Origin: Liminaster sp017519885 | GTDB taxonomy: Bacteria; Bacteroidota; Bacteroidia; Bacteroidales; UBA3663 | Direction of reading: 5' to 3' | Assembly (NCBI GenBank): GCA_017519885.1 | Contig: JAFWRO010000003.1 | Location: 8,554-72,553 of the forward strand | Length of the DNA: 64,000 nucleotides | Shown here: positions 17,634-27,162 of the stretch, one piece after another | Layout: the number at the start of each line of letters is the position of its first letter | Numbering within the stretch: the first letter of the stretch is position 1 | Notes under the pieces: generated by a model | What the model saw: the letters and a program-made list of their open reading frames with translations, nothing else | Databases searched by the model: none | Told to the model about the DNA's origin: nothing | Translations under genes and position numbers: made by a program

Positions 17634-18486
17634 TGCATTGTTCGCAGTTGTAATGGCTGTGGCACTCACCAGTTGCAATCAGGTGAGCAAGGAACAGTAT
17701 CAGCAGGCTACCAGTACTAATGACAGCCTTATGTATGTAGCCCTCCAGCAGGGCAATGAGATTTATGAACTTTCGACCACTCTCAATGCAGTCAGCGAGG
17801 AACTCAATCAGATTAACGGACAGATAGCCATTTCCAATGGAGAGGATCAGAGCCTTGTGGCCAAACGTGAGCGTTTGTTGGAACAGATAGCCTTGGTTAA
17901 GCAGACCATTGAAGAGAAGCAGAAGGCTCTTGATGAACTCCAGAAGAAATATAGTGCCCAGCTCGGTCAGAACAAGGTGCTCAAGCAGACCATCGAACGC
18001 CTTCAGAGTGAAGTGGCCGGCTACGAAACCAAGGTTGCCGAACTCAATGAGGCCGTGGCAACCAGGGAGCAGAAGATCGAGGGTCTCACCACCACATTGA
18101 CCGAGACTCAGCAGACACTCGAGACGACTGTTGCCCAGAACGAGCAGCAGCAGGAGGTAATCAATACACAGGACGAGATGCTCAATACGGGCTATTATAT
18201 CGTAGCCGACAAGAAGCGTCTAAAGGACCTTGGTCTGCTCGAAGGTGCCCTTCTTGCCAAGAAGCGCCTTACTCGTCAGGGCTTCTCTTCCGAAGGCTTC
18301 AACAAGGTAGACATTCGCGAACTCAATGAACTTCCCCTTGGTGCCAAGAAGGTGGAAATCCTCTCTTCCCATCCAACAAATTCCTACGAACTCCGTGAGC
18401 AGGCTGATGGAACTCGCAAACTTGTTATCAACGACCCGACCGAGTTCTGGAGCAATACCCGTTTCCTCGTAGTAAAGACCAAGTAA
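17620..18486 (+). CDS. Coiled-coil lipoprotein of unknown function
   Basis: The 288-residue product starts with a lipoprotein signal (MKKISALFAVVMAVALTSC) and then a long coiled coil from about residue 40 to 185, rich in Gln, Glu and Lys. A conserved-looking C-terminal domain follows (GYYIVADKKRLKDLGLLE... FWSNTRFLVV). Similar proteins are common in Bacteroidota but I know no function. An in-frame ATG at 17611 is also possible; I prefer 17620 because it gives the more typical signal. It overlaps the end of rsmI by 14 nt and is followed by metA after 2 nt. Confidence 0.75.
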   Translation: MKKISALFAVVMAVALTSCNQVSKEQYQQATSTNDSLMYVALQQGNEIYELSTTLNAVSEELNQINGQIAISNGEDQSLVAKRERLLEQIALVKQTIEEKQKALDELQKKYSAQLGQNKVLKQTIERLQSEVAGYETKVAELNEAVATREQKIEGLTTTLTETQQTLETTVAQNEQQQEVINTQDEMLNTGYYIVADKKRLKDLGLLEGALLAKKRLTRQGFSSEGFNKVDIRELNELPLGAKKVEILSSHPTNSYELREQADGTRKLVINDPTEFWSNTRFLVVKTK

Positions 18487-18488
18487 GA

Positions 18489-19406
18489 ATGCCTTTAATA
18501 CTTCCCAAGAACCTTCCAGCAATAGAAGCTCTCAAGCAAGAGAATATCTTCGTGATGGACTATGATAGGGCAGATATGCAGCGGATACGTCCGTTGCGTA
18601 TCTGTGTGCTCAATCTTATGCCCATCAAGGAGCAGACCGAAAACGACCTCATTCGTCTCTTGTCAAACACTCCACTGCAGATCGAGATTTTCTTCATGAT
18701 GCTTTCAACCCACGTGTCGAAGAACACATCGACCGAGCATATGGAGCGTTTCTATACGCCTTTCAGTGAGCTTCGGAACAAGAAGTTTGATGGAATGATT
18801 ATCACGGGCGCTCCAGTTGAGCAACTTGACTTTGAGCAGGTCACCTATTGGCAGGAACTTACCGATATCTTTGATTGGACACGCACCAACGTTCAATCAA
18901 CCATGTTCATTTGCTGGGCAGCTCAGGCTGGACTATATCATTTCCACAAGGTTCCCAAGTATCCACTCGACCATAAGATGTTCGGCATCTTCAAGCATGG
19001 GAAGGCCGATCCCAAGTGCCCTATTTTCCGTGGCTTCGATGACGAATTCTATGTGCCCCATAGCCGTCATTCGGAAGTGCGTCGTGAAGATATTCTTAAG
19101 CATCCCGAACTTGAGATTATGGCCGAGAGTCGTGAGAGCGGTGTCTATATGGTTATGGAACGTGATGGTCGCGAGATATACGTCACAGGGCATTCCGAAT
19201 ATGCTCCCGATACGCTTGATAAGGAGTACAAGCGAGACCTTGCCAAGGGCCTTCCTATCGACATGCCGGTTAACTACTATCGCGATGGAAATCCCAACAA
19301 CGGACCCTTGGTTCGTTGGCGTTCGGTAGCCAATCTTCTGTTTACCAATTGGCTGAATTACTACGTATATCAGGCAACTCCGTTCGATATCAATGAGATT
19401 CAGTAG
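18489..19406 (+). CDS. metA: Homoserine O-acyltransferase, probably acetyl-specific
   Basis: The 305-residue enzyme acylates homoserine at the start of methionine synthesis. The catalytic cysteine is in FICWAAQAG, with the expected HSEYAP histidine/glutamate region later. At position 111 the protein has Glu (GAPVEQLDF). In this family Glu111 favours acetyl-CoA, as in Bacillus cereus, while Gly favours succinyl-CoA, as in E. coli; I therefore infer O-acetylhomoserine as product. It starts 2 nt after the coiled-coil lipoprotein gene, so no separate SAM riboswitch is possible, and ends before a strong terminator. Confidence 0.93.
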   Translation: MPLILPKNLPAIEALKQENIFVMDYDRADMQRIRPLRICVLNLMPIKEQTENDLIRLLSNTPLQIEIFFMMLSTHVSKNTSTEHMERFYTPFSELRNKKFDGMIITGAPVEQLDFEQVTYWQELTDIFDWTRTNVQSTMFICWAAQAGLYHFHKVPKYPLDHKMFGIFKHGKADPKCPIFRGFDDEFYVPHSRHSEVRREDILKHPELEIMAESRESGVYMVMERDGREIYVTGHSEYAPDTLDKEYKRDLAKGLPIDMPVNYYRDGNPNNGPLVRWRSVANLLFTNWLNYYVYQATPFDINEIQ

Positions 19407-19424
19407 TTAAAAATTAACAAAAAT

Positions 19425-19465
19425 ACGCCGATTTAACTGAAATTAAATCGGCGTTTAACATTTTT
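19425..19465 (+). terminator. Rho-independent terminator after metA
   Basis: A perfect 12-bp stem ACGCCGATTTAA/TTAAATCGGCGT with a six-base loop is followed by TTAACATTTTT. It ends the rsmI-metA transcript. Confidence 0.85.
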
Positions 19466-19478
19466 AAAATTATACCTC

Positions 19479-19509
19479 TTGCATATATCGTTAAAAAAAA
19501 CTATCTTTG
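19479..19509 (+). promoter_or_regulatory. Bacteroidota promoter of the bat operon
   Basis: TTG at 19479-19481 and TATCTTTG at 19502-19509 are separated by 20 nt. The leader to the moxR start is about 35 nt. Confidence 0.75.
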
Positions 19510-19550
19510 CACCCGATTTTGTAGAATTCTAATATAAAACGACATAAAAA

Positions 19551-20543
19551 ATGGAAAGAGTTGACATTCGTGAGCTCAATGAGCTCATTGAGAGCAAAAG
19601 CGCCTTCGTGGGCGTCCTGACCCAGGGAATGGATCAGGTGATTGTTGGACAGAAGCATCTTGTCGAGTCATTGCTGATCGGACTGTTGGCCGATGGTCAT
19701 ATCCTCCTCGAGGGTGTGCCGGGTTTGGCAAAGACCCTTGCCATCAAGACGCTTGCACAGTTGATTGAAGCCAAATATAGTCGCATCCAGTTCACTCCTG
19801 ATCTGCTGCCCGCCGACGTTATCGGTACGATGGTTTATTCGCAGAAGAATGAGCAGTTCACCGTCAAGAAAGGCCCGATTTTCGCCAACTTCGTACTCGC
19901 TGACGAAATCAACCGCGCTCCTGCCAAGGTTCAGTCAGCACTTCTCGAAGCAATGCAGGAGCATCAGGTCACCATTGGCTCAGAGACCTTCAAACTCGAC
20001 CGTCCATTCCTCGTGATGGCCACCCAGAACCCCATTGAGCAGGAGGGAACGTATCCGCTCCCAGAGGCACAATGTGACCGTTTCATGCTCAAGGTGAAGA
20101 TCGATTATCCGAAGAAGGAGGAGGAGATGAAGATTGTTGCCAACCACCTTATCGGAATGAAGACCGACCTTGACCCGGTGATGAGCAGTGCCGAGATCCT
20201 CGAGGCCCGCAAGATTGTCAAGCAGGTGTATATCGACGAGAAGATCCAGAAGTACATCATCGACATCGTCTTTGCAACCCGATATCCCGAGACCTATGGC
20301 ATGGAGTCGCTCAAGGATATGATTGCTTATGGCGCTTCACCACGTGCCTCCATCAACCTTGCTCTTGCAGCCCGCGCCTTCGCTTTCCTCAAGCATCGTG
20401 GTTACGTCATCCCCGAAGATGTGCGCGCCATCTGTCCCGACGTTATGCGTCATCGCATCGGCTTGTCGTACGAAGCTGAAGCTAACAATCTTACCACCGA
20501 AGAAGTTATCGCTGAGATCCTCAATAAGGTCGAAGTGCCGTAA
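19551..20543 (+). CDS. MoxR-family AAA+ ATPase of the Bat operon
   Basis: The 330-residue cytoplasmic AAA+ protein has Walker A EGVPGLAKT (about 62-70), Walker B LADEINRAP and sensor regions typical of MoxR. MoxR ATPases act as chaperones for assembly of complexes with von Willebrand factor A proteins. Here it heads the operon with DUF58, BatA, BatB/C, BatD and BatE. In Bacteroides fragilis the bat genes are linked to aerotolerance. Confidence 0.95.
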   Translation: MERVDIRELNELIESKSAFVGVLTQGMDQVIVGQKHLVESLLIGLLADGHILLEGVPGLAKTLAIKTLAQLIEAKYSRIQFTPDLLPADVIGTMVYSQKNEQFTVKKGPIFANFVLADEINRAPAKVQSALLEAMQEHQVTIGSETFKLDRPFLVMATQNPIEQEGTYPLPEAQCDRFMLKVKIDYPKKEEEMKIVANHLIGMKTDLDPVMSSAEILEARKIVKQVYIDEKIQKYIIDIVFATRYPETYGMESLKDMIAYGASPRASINLALAARAFAFLKHRGYVIPEDVRAICPDVMRHRIGLSYEAEANNLTTEEVIAEILNKVEVP

Positions 20544-20545
20544 TT

Positions 20546-21415
20546 ATGGAAACCACCGAATTAATCAAGAAGGTTCGACAAATCGAGATCAAGTCGCGTG
20601 GCTTGAGCGCCAATATCTTTGCAGGTTCCTACAAGACGGCGTTCAAGGGCCATGGCATGTCGTTTGCTGAGGTGCGTGAGTACCAGTATGGCGATGACGT
20701 GCGTGACATTGACTGGAACGTGACAGCACGCCAGAACAAGCCGCACATCAAGATCTTCGAGGAGGAGCGCGAACTGACCATTATGCTGATGATCGACGTG
20801 AGCGGAAGCCGAGAGTTCGGTACCGCCACGCAGACCAAGCAGGAGCAGATCACACAGATAGCTGCCACATTGGCCATGTCGGGCATCCAGAACAACGATA
20901 AGATCGGTGTGATTTTCTTTTCCGACCGCATCGAGAAGTATATTCCTCCGCAGAAGGGAAAGAAGCACGTGCTCGCCATCATCTCCGAGATGCTGAAGTT
21001 CGAACCTGTACAACGTGGCACCGACATCAATCGTGCCATCCAGTATGTCTCGAATGCACAGAAGAAGCGCTGCACCACTATCATCATCAGTGACTTCTTC
21101 GATGCCAATTCCTTCAAGCAGTCGCTTCAGATTGCTAGTTCGAAGCACGATGTCATTGCCATCCAGGTCTATGATCCGCGCGAGACTGAGCTTCCCGATG
21201 TGGGATTTATGAAGGTGCGCGACGCCGAAACGGGAGCCGAGCGATGGGTTGATACCAGTTCGCGTCGTGTCCGTCAGGCTTATTCCGACTGGTGGGCCAA
21301 GACTCAGGCACAGATGCAGGATGCATTCCTTCATTCCCGTGTCGATAGTGTATCAATCCGCACCGACGAGGATTTCGTACCCGCCCTGCTTTCCCTCTTC
21401 AAGCGTCGCAGCTAA
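20546..21415 (+). CDS. DUF58 protein of the Bat operon
   Basis: The 289-residue protein has the DUF58 signature EVREYQYGDDVRDIDWNVTAR and a degenerate von Willebrand A fold with DVSGSREFG. Proteins of this family pair with MoxR ATPases as presumed partners. No membrane segment is obvious, so it is probably cytoplasmic or peripheral. It starts 2 nt after moxR. Confidence 0.93.
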   Translation: METTELIKKVRQIEIKSRGLSANIFAGSYKTAFKGHGMSFAEVREYQYGDDVRDIDWNVTARQNKPHIKIFEEERELTIMLMIDVSGSREFGTATQTKQEQITQIAATLAMSGIQNNDKIGVIFFSDRIEKYIPPQKGKKHVLAIISEMLKFEPVQRGTDINRAIQYVSNAQKKRCTTIIISDFFDANSFKQSLQIASSKHDVIAIQVYDPRETELPDVGFMKVRDAETGAERWVDTSSRRVRQAYSDWWAKTQAQMQDAFLHSRVDSVSIRTDEDFVPALLSLFKRRS

Positions 21416-21428
21416 TTCTTTAAGTATA

Positions 21429-22481
21429 ATGATTAGAATATTCAAAACAGCCGCCGTTGTTCTATGCCTATGGGGCAGTGCCGTTGCCAGTGACGCCCAG
21501 CAGCCCAAGGTGAGTGTCGAGATGGATTCGACCTACGTCACCTTTGGATGTCCGATGACGTTTCACTTGCAAGCCATCGTGCCTGAGGGGCAGCAGATCA
21601 TCTTCCCTCAGGATGTGCTCAAGCACGGCGGCATTGTGGCCTACGATGATTCTGCGCAATATCTGCTGGAGCTCGACACATTCAAGCCCCTTTCGATCGA
21701 TACTGTGCAGCAGGAAAGCGGTTTTGTGACCCTTCGTGAGGATGTCACTGTCTTCGCTTTTGATTCCGCCACATTCTATATCCCTCCTTTCGAATTCCTC
21801 AGTCAGACGGGCGATACACTTCGCACCAACTCCCTTGCCTTGAAGGTGTTTGTACCTTTCGAGAGCATTGAAGTTGATCCGCAAAAGTTCGTGGGCCTCA
21901 AGGATGTCGAAGATCCGGAGTTTGTCTTTATGGACTACATCTGGTACTTCCTTATTCCGTTCTTCATTCTGGCAGCACTCGCTGCAGGGTGGTTCGGATG
22001 GCAGTATTACAAAAAGCACAAGAAGAATGCTCCTGTCGTTGTTCCCAAGACCAAACCATTGCCTCCGCATGTCATCGCTATGAATGCTCTCGACAACCTG
22101 GCAGAGAAGAAACTATGGCAGAATGGTCGTGACAAGGAGTTCCATACCGAACTTACTGAAATCCTTCGCCAGTACATCGAGGCACGTTTCGCTGTGCCTG
22201 CAATGGAGAAGACCTCCGATGAGATTCTTGATGAACTCTATGAGTTGGCCGAGAGCCAGAAGGCTTCGCTGGCCAATCTTAAGCAGATTCTTTCGATAGC
22301 CGACCTGGTAAAATTCGCCAAATATCACCCATATGCCGACGAGAACCAACTCTCGTTCGTCAATTCAAGAATGTTTGTCGAGCAGACAAAGAAGGTCGAG
22401 GTCGAAGAAACTGAGAAAGAGGTTTCCGAAGCTGAATCGACAGGGGAGGAGCAGAATCAATCTACAATGGCTGAAAAATAA
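21429..22481 (+). CDS. Bat operon membrane protein of unknown function
   Basis: The 350-residue protein has a signal peptide (to about residue 25), an extracytoplasmic beta domain, a membrane helix (about 170-195, WYFLIPFFILAALAAGWFGW) and a helical cytoplasmic tail rich in Lys and Glu. The layout resembles a small BatD, and the position between DUF58 and batA is usual for Bacteroidota bat operons. I chose the ATG at 21429, 13 nt after the DUF58 stop, because it starts a good signal peptide; the longer frame overlaps DUF58 by 167 nt. Confidence 0.8.
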   Translation: MIRIFKTAAVVLCLWGSAVASDAQQPKVSVEMDSTYVTFGCPMTFHLQAIVPEGQQIIFPQDVLKHGGIVAYDDSAQYLLELDTFKPLSIDTVQQESGFVTLREDVTVFAFDSATFYIPPFEFLSQTGDTLRTNSLALKVFVPFESIEVDPQKFVGLKDVEDPEFVFMDYIWYFLIPFFILAALAAGWFGWQYYKKHKKNAPVVVPKTKPLPPHVIAMNALDNLAEKKLWQNGRDKEFHTELTEILRQYIEARFAVPAMEKTSDEILDELYELAESQKASLANLKQILSIADLVKFAKYHPYADENQLSFVNSRMFVEQTKKVEVEETEKEVSEAESTGEEQNQSTMAEK

Positions 22482-22492
22482 TCCATAATAAA

Positions 22493-23485
22493 ATGCAGTT
22501 CGCCAATCCTGGTTATTTATTCCTATTGATATTGCTGATACCCGCCATTGCGTGGTACATTTGGAAGCAGTCTGAGGCTCAGGCTTCTCTCCAGGTCTCT
22601 TCGACCAGCGCTTTCCAGAAGTTGCCCCGTTCGTGGAAGGAGTATCTTCGTCATGTCAATTTCGCGCTGCTCTGTGGTGCAGCAGCCATGACCATTGTCG
22701 CTCTGGCACGTCCACAGAGTTCTGATAGTTGGAGCCAGTCCAATACGGAGGGTATCGATATCGTCCTTTCGCTCGACGTGTCCAACTCAATGCATTTCGA
22801 GGATTTCCGTCCCGACCGACTGGAGGCTTCCAAGGAGGTGGCTTCGCGCTTTGTGGCAGGTCGTCCCAACGATAACATCGGCCTTGTGCTCTTCGGCAGC
22901 GAATCCTACACCATGTGCCCAATGACCAGTGACCATGCTGTAGTGTCGAATATGATTAATTCCGTGACCTTTGACCTCATCGACGGCGGTTCAACGGCCA
23001 TCGGCGATGGTCTTGTTACCGCAGTCAATCGTATTCGTTCAGGACAAGCCAAGTCGAAAGTGATTATCCTTTTGACCGATGGTTCCAACAATTCGGGTGA
23101 TGTGTCGCCCAAGGATGCAGCCCAGGTTGCTCATGCCATGGGTGTGCGCCTCTATACCATTGGTGTTGGCTCAAAGGGCGAGTTCGAGACTACCGTAGGT
23201 TACGATCCGTTTGGTCGCCCTGTTCGTCAAAAGGTCAAGGCCGACATCGATGAGGAGACTCTCAAGGCAATGGCTCAGTTCACAGGTGGCCGTTATTTCC
23301 GTGCCACCAACAAGAATTCGTTGTCAGAAATCTTCGATGAGATTGACAAGATGGAAAAGACCAAGATGTCGGTTCGTGAGTTTTCACGCAAGGACGAAGA
23401 GTTCCTGCCTTTCGCATTAGCTGCCATCGCCTTGTTGCTCCTCCATGTCATTCTTCGTAATACCGTTCTTCGCAATATACCCTAA
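22493..23485 (+). CDS. batA: BatA, membrane protein with von Willebrand A domain
   Basis: The 330-residue inner-membrane protein has two N-terminal hydrophobic segments, a vWA domain with an intact metal-ion adhesion site (DVSNSMHFED; TDGSNNSGD), and a C-terminal helix (FALAAIALLLLHVIL). BatA is a core member of the aerotolerance operon described in Bacteroides fragilis. It begins 11 nt after the previous gene and is 3 nt from batB. Confidence 0.93.
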   Translation: MQFANPGYLFLLILLIPAIAWYIWKQSEAQASLQVSSTSAFQKLPRSWKEYLRHVNFALLCGAAAMTIVALARPQSSDSWSQSNTEGIDIVLSLDVSNSMHFEDFRPDRLEASKEVASRFVAGRPNDNIGLVLFGSESYTMCPMTSDHAVVSNMINSVTFDLIDGGSTAIGDGLVTAVNRIRSGQAKSKVIILLTDGSNNSGDVSPKDAAQVAHAMGVRLYTIGVGSKGEFETTVGYDPFGRPVRQKVKADIDEETLKAMAQFTGGRYFRATNKNSLSEIFDEIDKMEKTKMSVREFSRKDEEFLPFALAAIALLLLHVILRNTVLRNIP

Positions 23486-23488
23486 GCA

Positions 23489-25255
23489 ATGGATAACTTT
23501 CGTTTTGCCAATCCTAATATACTTTGGCTGCTGATTGTAGTTTTTGCTCTCGTGGTCTTGTTCCTCGTGAGCCGAATGAGCAGTCACAAGGCCTTGCGTC
23601 GTTTTGGCGACCTACGCCTGCTGCGTCCGTTGATGCAGGGTGTCAGCGAAGGGAAGCTTCGCGTCAAGTTTGCTATCGAGATGCTTGCCCTTGTCTGCCT
23701 CATTATCGCTGCAGCCCGTCCCCAGTTCGGCTCAAAACTAGAGACTGTCAAGAAGGAAGGTATTGAGGTGATGGTTTGCCTCGATATCTCCAACTCGATG
23801 TTGGCTGAGGATATACAGCCCAATCGTCTTGAAAGGGCCAAGCGTATGTTGTCGCGTCTTGTCGATAATCTCGACAACGACCAGGTGGGTCTCATTGTAT
23901 TCGCCGGCGAAGCCTATACCCAGCTCCCCATCACCAATGACTTTGTGTCGGCCAAGATGTTCCTCCAAAGCATCGACCCTCGTATGGTGTCGTTGCAAGG
24001 TACAGCTATCGGTGCTGCCATCAATCTGGCAGTACGCAGTTTTACACCTAACGAGGCTTCCGAAAAGGCTATTGTTCTCATCACCGATGGAGAAAATCAT
24101 GAGGATGATGCGAAGGGTGCTGCAGCCAACGCTCTTGCCAAAGGCATACACACCCACGTCATCGGAATCGGTTCGACACAGGGCGCCCTTGTCCCCGACG
24201 ATTCGGGTCGTCCGGGTTCCTATCGCAAGGATGCTTCGGGAAATCCTGTCACTACACGTCTCGACGAGCAGATGGCTCAGGCCATTGCGGCAGCCGGTCA
24301 GGGCATCTATGCTCATGCCGACAACACTAATTCCGCTGTGCAGACTCTCACCGAAAGCCTCGGCCAACTAAAGACCACTGAACTCGAGAGTCATGTCTTT
24401 GCCGATTATGACGACAAGTTCATGCCATTTCTTGCCATTGCACTTATTCTCCTCTTGATTGATATGTTCCTTCTTGATAAGGCGAATGCTCTGCTTCGGA
24501 AGATTCGTATTTTCGTCCTCATCGGCTTTTGCATGACGATGTTCGACCCTGCTTCGGCACAGTCGGCACGAAAGGCACGTTCGGCCACTCGCGAAGGCAA
24601 TGCTTTCTATCACGACAGTCTTTGGCACGATGCCGAGATGAAGTATCGACGTGCGCAGGAGCAGATGCCTACCGATTCCATTTCGCAGTACAACCTTGCC
24701 AATGCCCTCCTCCAGCAACAGGAGCAGGAAAAGGCACAGGATGCCATGTCGTTCTATGGTAAGGTAATCGAAAGTTCCGAGCGAGGTGGCAATCACCGCT
24801 TGGCTTCACTCGCTTCGTTCAATGCCGGCGACATCTGTATGGCTAGTCAGCAATACGACCAGGCCATAAACTTCTTCAAGCGCGCGCTTCGCAATAATCC
24901 TCTCGATGACGAGGCTCGCTATAACCTGCTCCTTGCCAAGAAACTCCTTCAGCAGCAGCAAAACGAAGACCAGAATCAGGATAAGCAGCAACAAGAGCAA
25001 CAGCAGGAGCAGCAACAAGAGCAACAGCAGGAGCAGCAACAGCAGCAACCGCCGAAACAAGATCAACCTCAACAGGATCAGCAACAACAGCAGGAGCAGC
25101 AGGAACAACAGCAACCGCCGCAGAATCAGATGAGCCAGGACCAGGCTGAGGCCATCCTCAACGCCAATAATCGTGACGAGCAGGAGACCCAGGAGAAGGT
25201 CAAGCAGCATCAGATGCAGCAGATGAAACGTCGCAAGACCAACAAGGACTGGTAA
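23489..25255 (+). CDS. batB: BatB-BatC fusion: vWA domain plus TPR and Gln-rich tail
   Basis: The 588-residue product joins two proteins that are separate in Bacteroides fragilis. Residues 1-330 are BatB: two N-terminal helices, a vWA domain with DISNSMLAED, and a C-terminal helix at about 311-330. Residues about 339-354 (IRIFVLIGFCM...ASAQ) look like the former signal peptide of BatC, now a second membrane segment. Then come TPR repeats (about 367-484) and a Gln-rich tail (about 487-547) ending in a basic segment. The topology is consistent, with both the vWA and TPR parts outside the cytoplasm. The reading frame is open throughout, without sign of a sequencing join. Confidence 0.88.
   Translation: MDNFRFANPNILWLLIVVFALVVLFLVSRMSSHKALRRFGDLRLLRPLMQGVSEGKLRVKFAIEMLALVCLIIAAARPQFGSKLETVKKEGIEVMVCLDISNSMLAEDIQPNRLERAKRMLSRLVDNLDNDQVGLIVFAGEAYTQLPITNDFVSAKMFLQSIDPRMVSLQGTAIGAAINLAVRSFTPNEASEKAIVLITDGENHEDDAKGAAANALAKGIHTHVIGIGSTQGALVPDDSGRPGSYRKDASGNPVTTRLDEQMAQAIAAAGQGIYAHADNTNSAVQTLTESLGQLKTTELESHVFADYDDKFMPFLAIALILLLIDMFLLDKANALLRKIRIFVLIGFCMTMFDPASAQSARKARSATREGNAFYHDSLWHDAEMKYRRAQEQMPTDSISQYNLANALLQQQEQEKAQDAMSFYGKVIESSERGGNHRLASLASFNAGDICMASQQYDQAINFFKRALRNNPLDDEARYNLLLAKKLLQQQQNEDQNQDKQQQEQQQEQQQEQQQEQQQQQPPKQDQPQQDQQQQQEQQEQQQPPQNQMSQDQAEAILNANNRDEQETQEKVKQHQMQQMKRRKTNKDW
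24946..25130 (+). repeat. CAG/CAA-rich tract encoding the poly-Gln tail
   Basis: Nearly all codons are CAG, CAA or GAG, with repeated QQQEQQQE and QPPxQ units. Mixed codons suggest selection for Gln content rather than simple slippage of one triplet. Confidence 0.8.
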
Positions 25256-25276
25256 TAAAAATTAAACAATAAAATA

Positions 25277-27145
25277 ATGAGACGCAAATTCCTATTCACT
25301 CTCATTCTTTCGTTTCTGACCACAGCGATGGTCTGGGCCGACACGACATTCCGTGCCAAAGCGCCCAGTAGCGTCGCTGTCGGTCAGCAATTCCGTTTGG
25401 AATATGTCGTCACCGCACGAGCATCCGGCATCACGGTAGATCTTAAGGATACGGGTTTCGATGTGCTATATGGCCCAACTACAAGTTCGTCATCGAGTAC
25501 AAGCATCGTCAATGGACAGATGAGTTCCGAGGTGCGTACTACCTTCTCGTATGTCCTTTCGGCAACCAAGGAGGGAACATTTACCTTGCCGGCTGCCACA
25601 ATCAAGGTCGATGGCGAAACGCTCACGTCCAATAGTGTTTCGGTCAAGGTTCTTCCTGCCGACCAGCAGCCTGCTGGCCAGGCATCGGGAGCACGTAGTC
25701 AGCAGGGTGGGGCGCAGGCCAAGTTCAATAAGGACGATGTGCACCTTGTCCTCGACCTTTCAAAGACATCTGCCTACGAAGGTGAGGCAATTGTAGCCAC
25801 GCTGAAACTCTATTGGCGCAATACCCAGATGGGTAATCCTTCGGATGTCAAATTGCCCGATTTCGAAGGGTTCACTGTGCAGGATATGGACAACGACAAT
25901 GCACAGGCTTCGCTCGAGCATTTCAATGGCGCAAACTACCAGATGTATCCGCTTGTCAAGTGGTTGCTCTTCCCTTCGCGTTCAGGAGAGTTGACCATAC
26001 CTGCTGCTACACTGACGGCCAATGTCGCCATTGTTTCGACACGTCGTACCGGAGGATTCTTCGATTGGCCGATGGAATATACCGAGAATGTGGCTGTGCC
26101 GCTTCGTTCGGCTGCACGCAAGGTCAATGTCAAGTCTCTTCCGTCTGGCAAACCGGGTTCCTACATGAATGCAGTAGGCAACTTCAATGTGAAGAGTGTT
26201 CTCACCGCCGATAAGGTGCGAGCCAACGATGCTGTCATCTATCGTATTACCATCGACGGTATAGGCAACCTCAAATACGTCAAGGAACCCGAACCAGAGT
26301 TCCCAACTGATTTCGAAGTATTTGATCCAAAGGTCGATCTCAGTACACGTGCCACATCGTCGGGTGTGCAGGGCAAGAAGACCATCGAATACACCGTCAT
26401 TCCTCGTCATGCCGGCAAGTACGAGATTCCTGCCTTGGAGTTCAGCTATTTCGACGTCAGGAGTGGACAGTACAAGACCATTCGCACCGATGCCTACACC
26501 CTTGAGGTGGAAAAAGGCCCAAATGAAGGTAGTACGGGAGGTGGTGCCGTTGACTTTACAGGCACCAACCAGGAGCGTATTCGTGTGCTTGGCAACGACA
26601 TCCGTTATCTCCATAGTGTCGATGCAGATCGTCTCGATTTGGGCAAGATCAATCCAGAGACGGGCAAGCCGGAACCTCTCAAGCCGTTCTTCGGTACTCT
26701 CGCCTATTGGATGTTCTTCCTTGTGCCCTTCATCGCCTTCGTTATCCTGGCCTTCATCTATCGTCGTCGCATCCGTCGTATGGCCGACATTGCAGGTATG
26801 CGTACCCGTCGCGCAGGAAAGGTGGCCGAGCGTCGCCTTAAGACCGCCAGGAAGGCTCTCAATGCGAAAGATGAGAATGCGTTCTACGAAGCTATTCACA
26901 AGGCTATTCTTGGATATGTTTGCGACAAATTGCGCATTCCATTGAGCGACCTGACGCAGGATACTGTTTTCGAAATGCTCGAGAAGCACAGTGTCCCCGA
27001 GACGACCATCCATGAGGTGAAGGAAGTGCTCGATACCTGCCAGTTTGCACGCTATGCGCCTTCCACCGACTCGCAGGCTATGGATGTGCTTTATAGGAAG
27101 ACCTCCAAGGTGATCGATCGTCTCGAGTCCGAGATCAAGAAATAA
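25277..27145 (+). CDS. batD: BatD, large membrane protein of the Bat operon
   Basis: The 622-residue protein has a signal peptide (1-21), a large extracytoplasmic part of several beta domains as in the BatD family (FRAKAPSSVAVGQQFRLEYVV at the start), one membrane helix (about 474-497) and a cytoplasmic helical tail. Function within the Bat complex is not established. It follows batB/C by 21 nt. Confidence 0.92.
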   Translation: MRRKFLFTLILSFLTTAMVWADTTFRAKAPSSVAVGQQFRLEYVVTARASGITVDLKDTGFDVLYGPTTSSSSSTSIVNGQMSSEVRTTFSYVLSATKEGTFTLPAATIKVDGETLTSNSVSVKVLPADQQPAGQASGARSQQGGAQAKFNKDDVHLVLDLSKTSAYEGEAIVATLKLYWRNTQMGNPSDVKLPDFEGFTVQDMDNDNAQASLEHFNGANYQMYPLVKWLLFPSRSGELTIPAATLTANVAIVSTRRTGGFFDWPMEYTENVAVPLRSAARKVNVKSLPSGKPGSYMNAVGNFNVKSVLTADKVRANDAVIYRITIDGIGNLKYVKEPEPEFPTDFEVFDPKVDLSTRATSSGVQGKKTIEYTVIPRHAGKYEIPALEFSYFDVRSGQYKTIRTDAYTLEVEKGPNEGSTGGGAVDFTGTNQERIRVLGNDIRYLHSVDADRLDLGKINPETGKPEPLKPFFGTLAYWMFFLVPFIAFVILAFIYRRRIRRMADIAGMRTRRAGKVAERRLKTARKALNAKDENAFYEAIHKAILGYVCDKLRIPLSDLTQDTVFEMLEKHSVPETTIHEVKEVLDTCQFARYAPSTDSQAMDVLYRKTSKVIDRLESEIKK

Positions 27146-27162
27146 AGCGATTCAACGAAAGA

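Noticed and set aside
18400..18488. SAM riboswitch before metA
   Set aside because: metA starts 2 nt after the previous gene, which leaves no space for a leader.
23489..25255. BatB-BatC fusion as a sequencing artefact
   Set aside because: The junction is in frame with sensible membrane topology and normal codon use; no homopolymer at the junction suggests an indel. It is kept as a real fusion, to be confirmed by reads.
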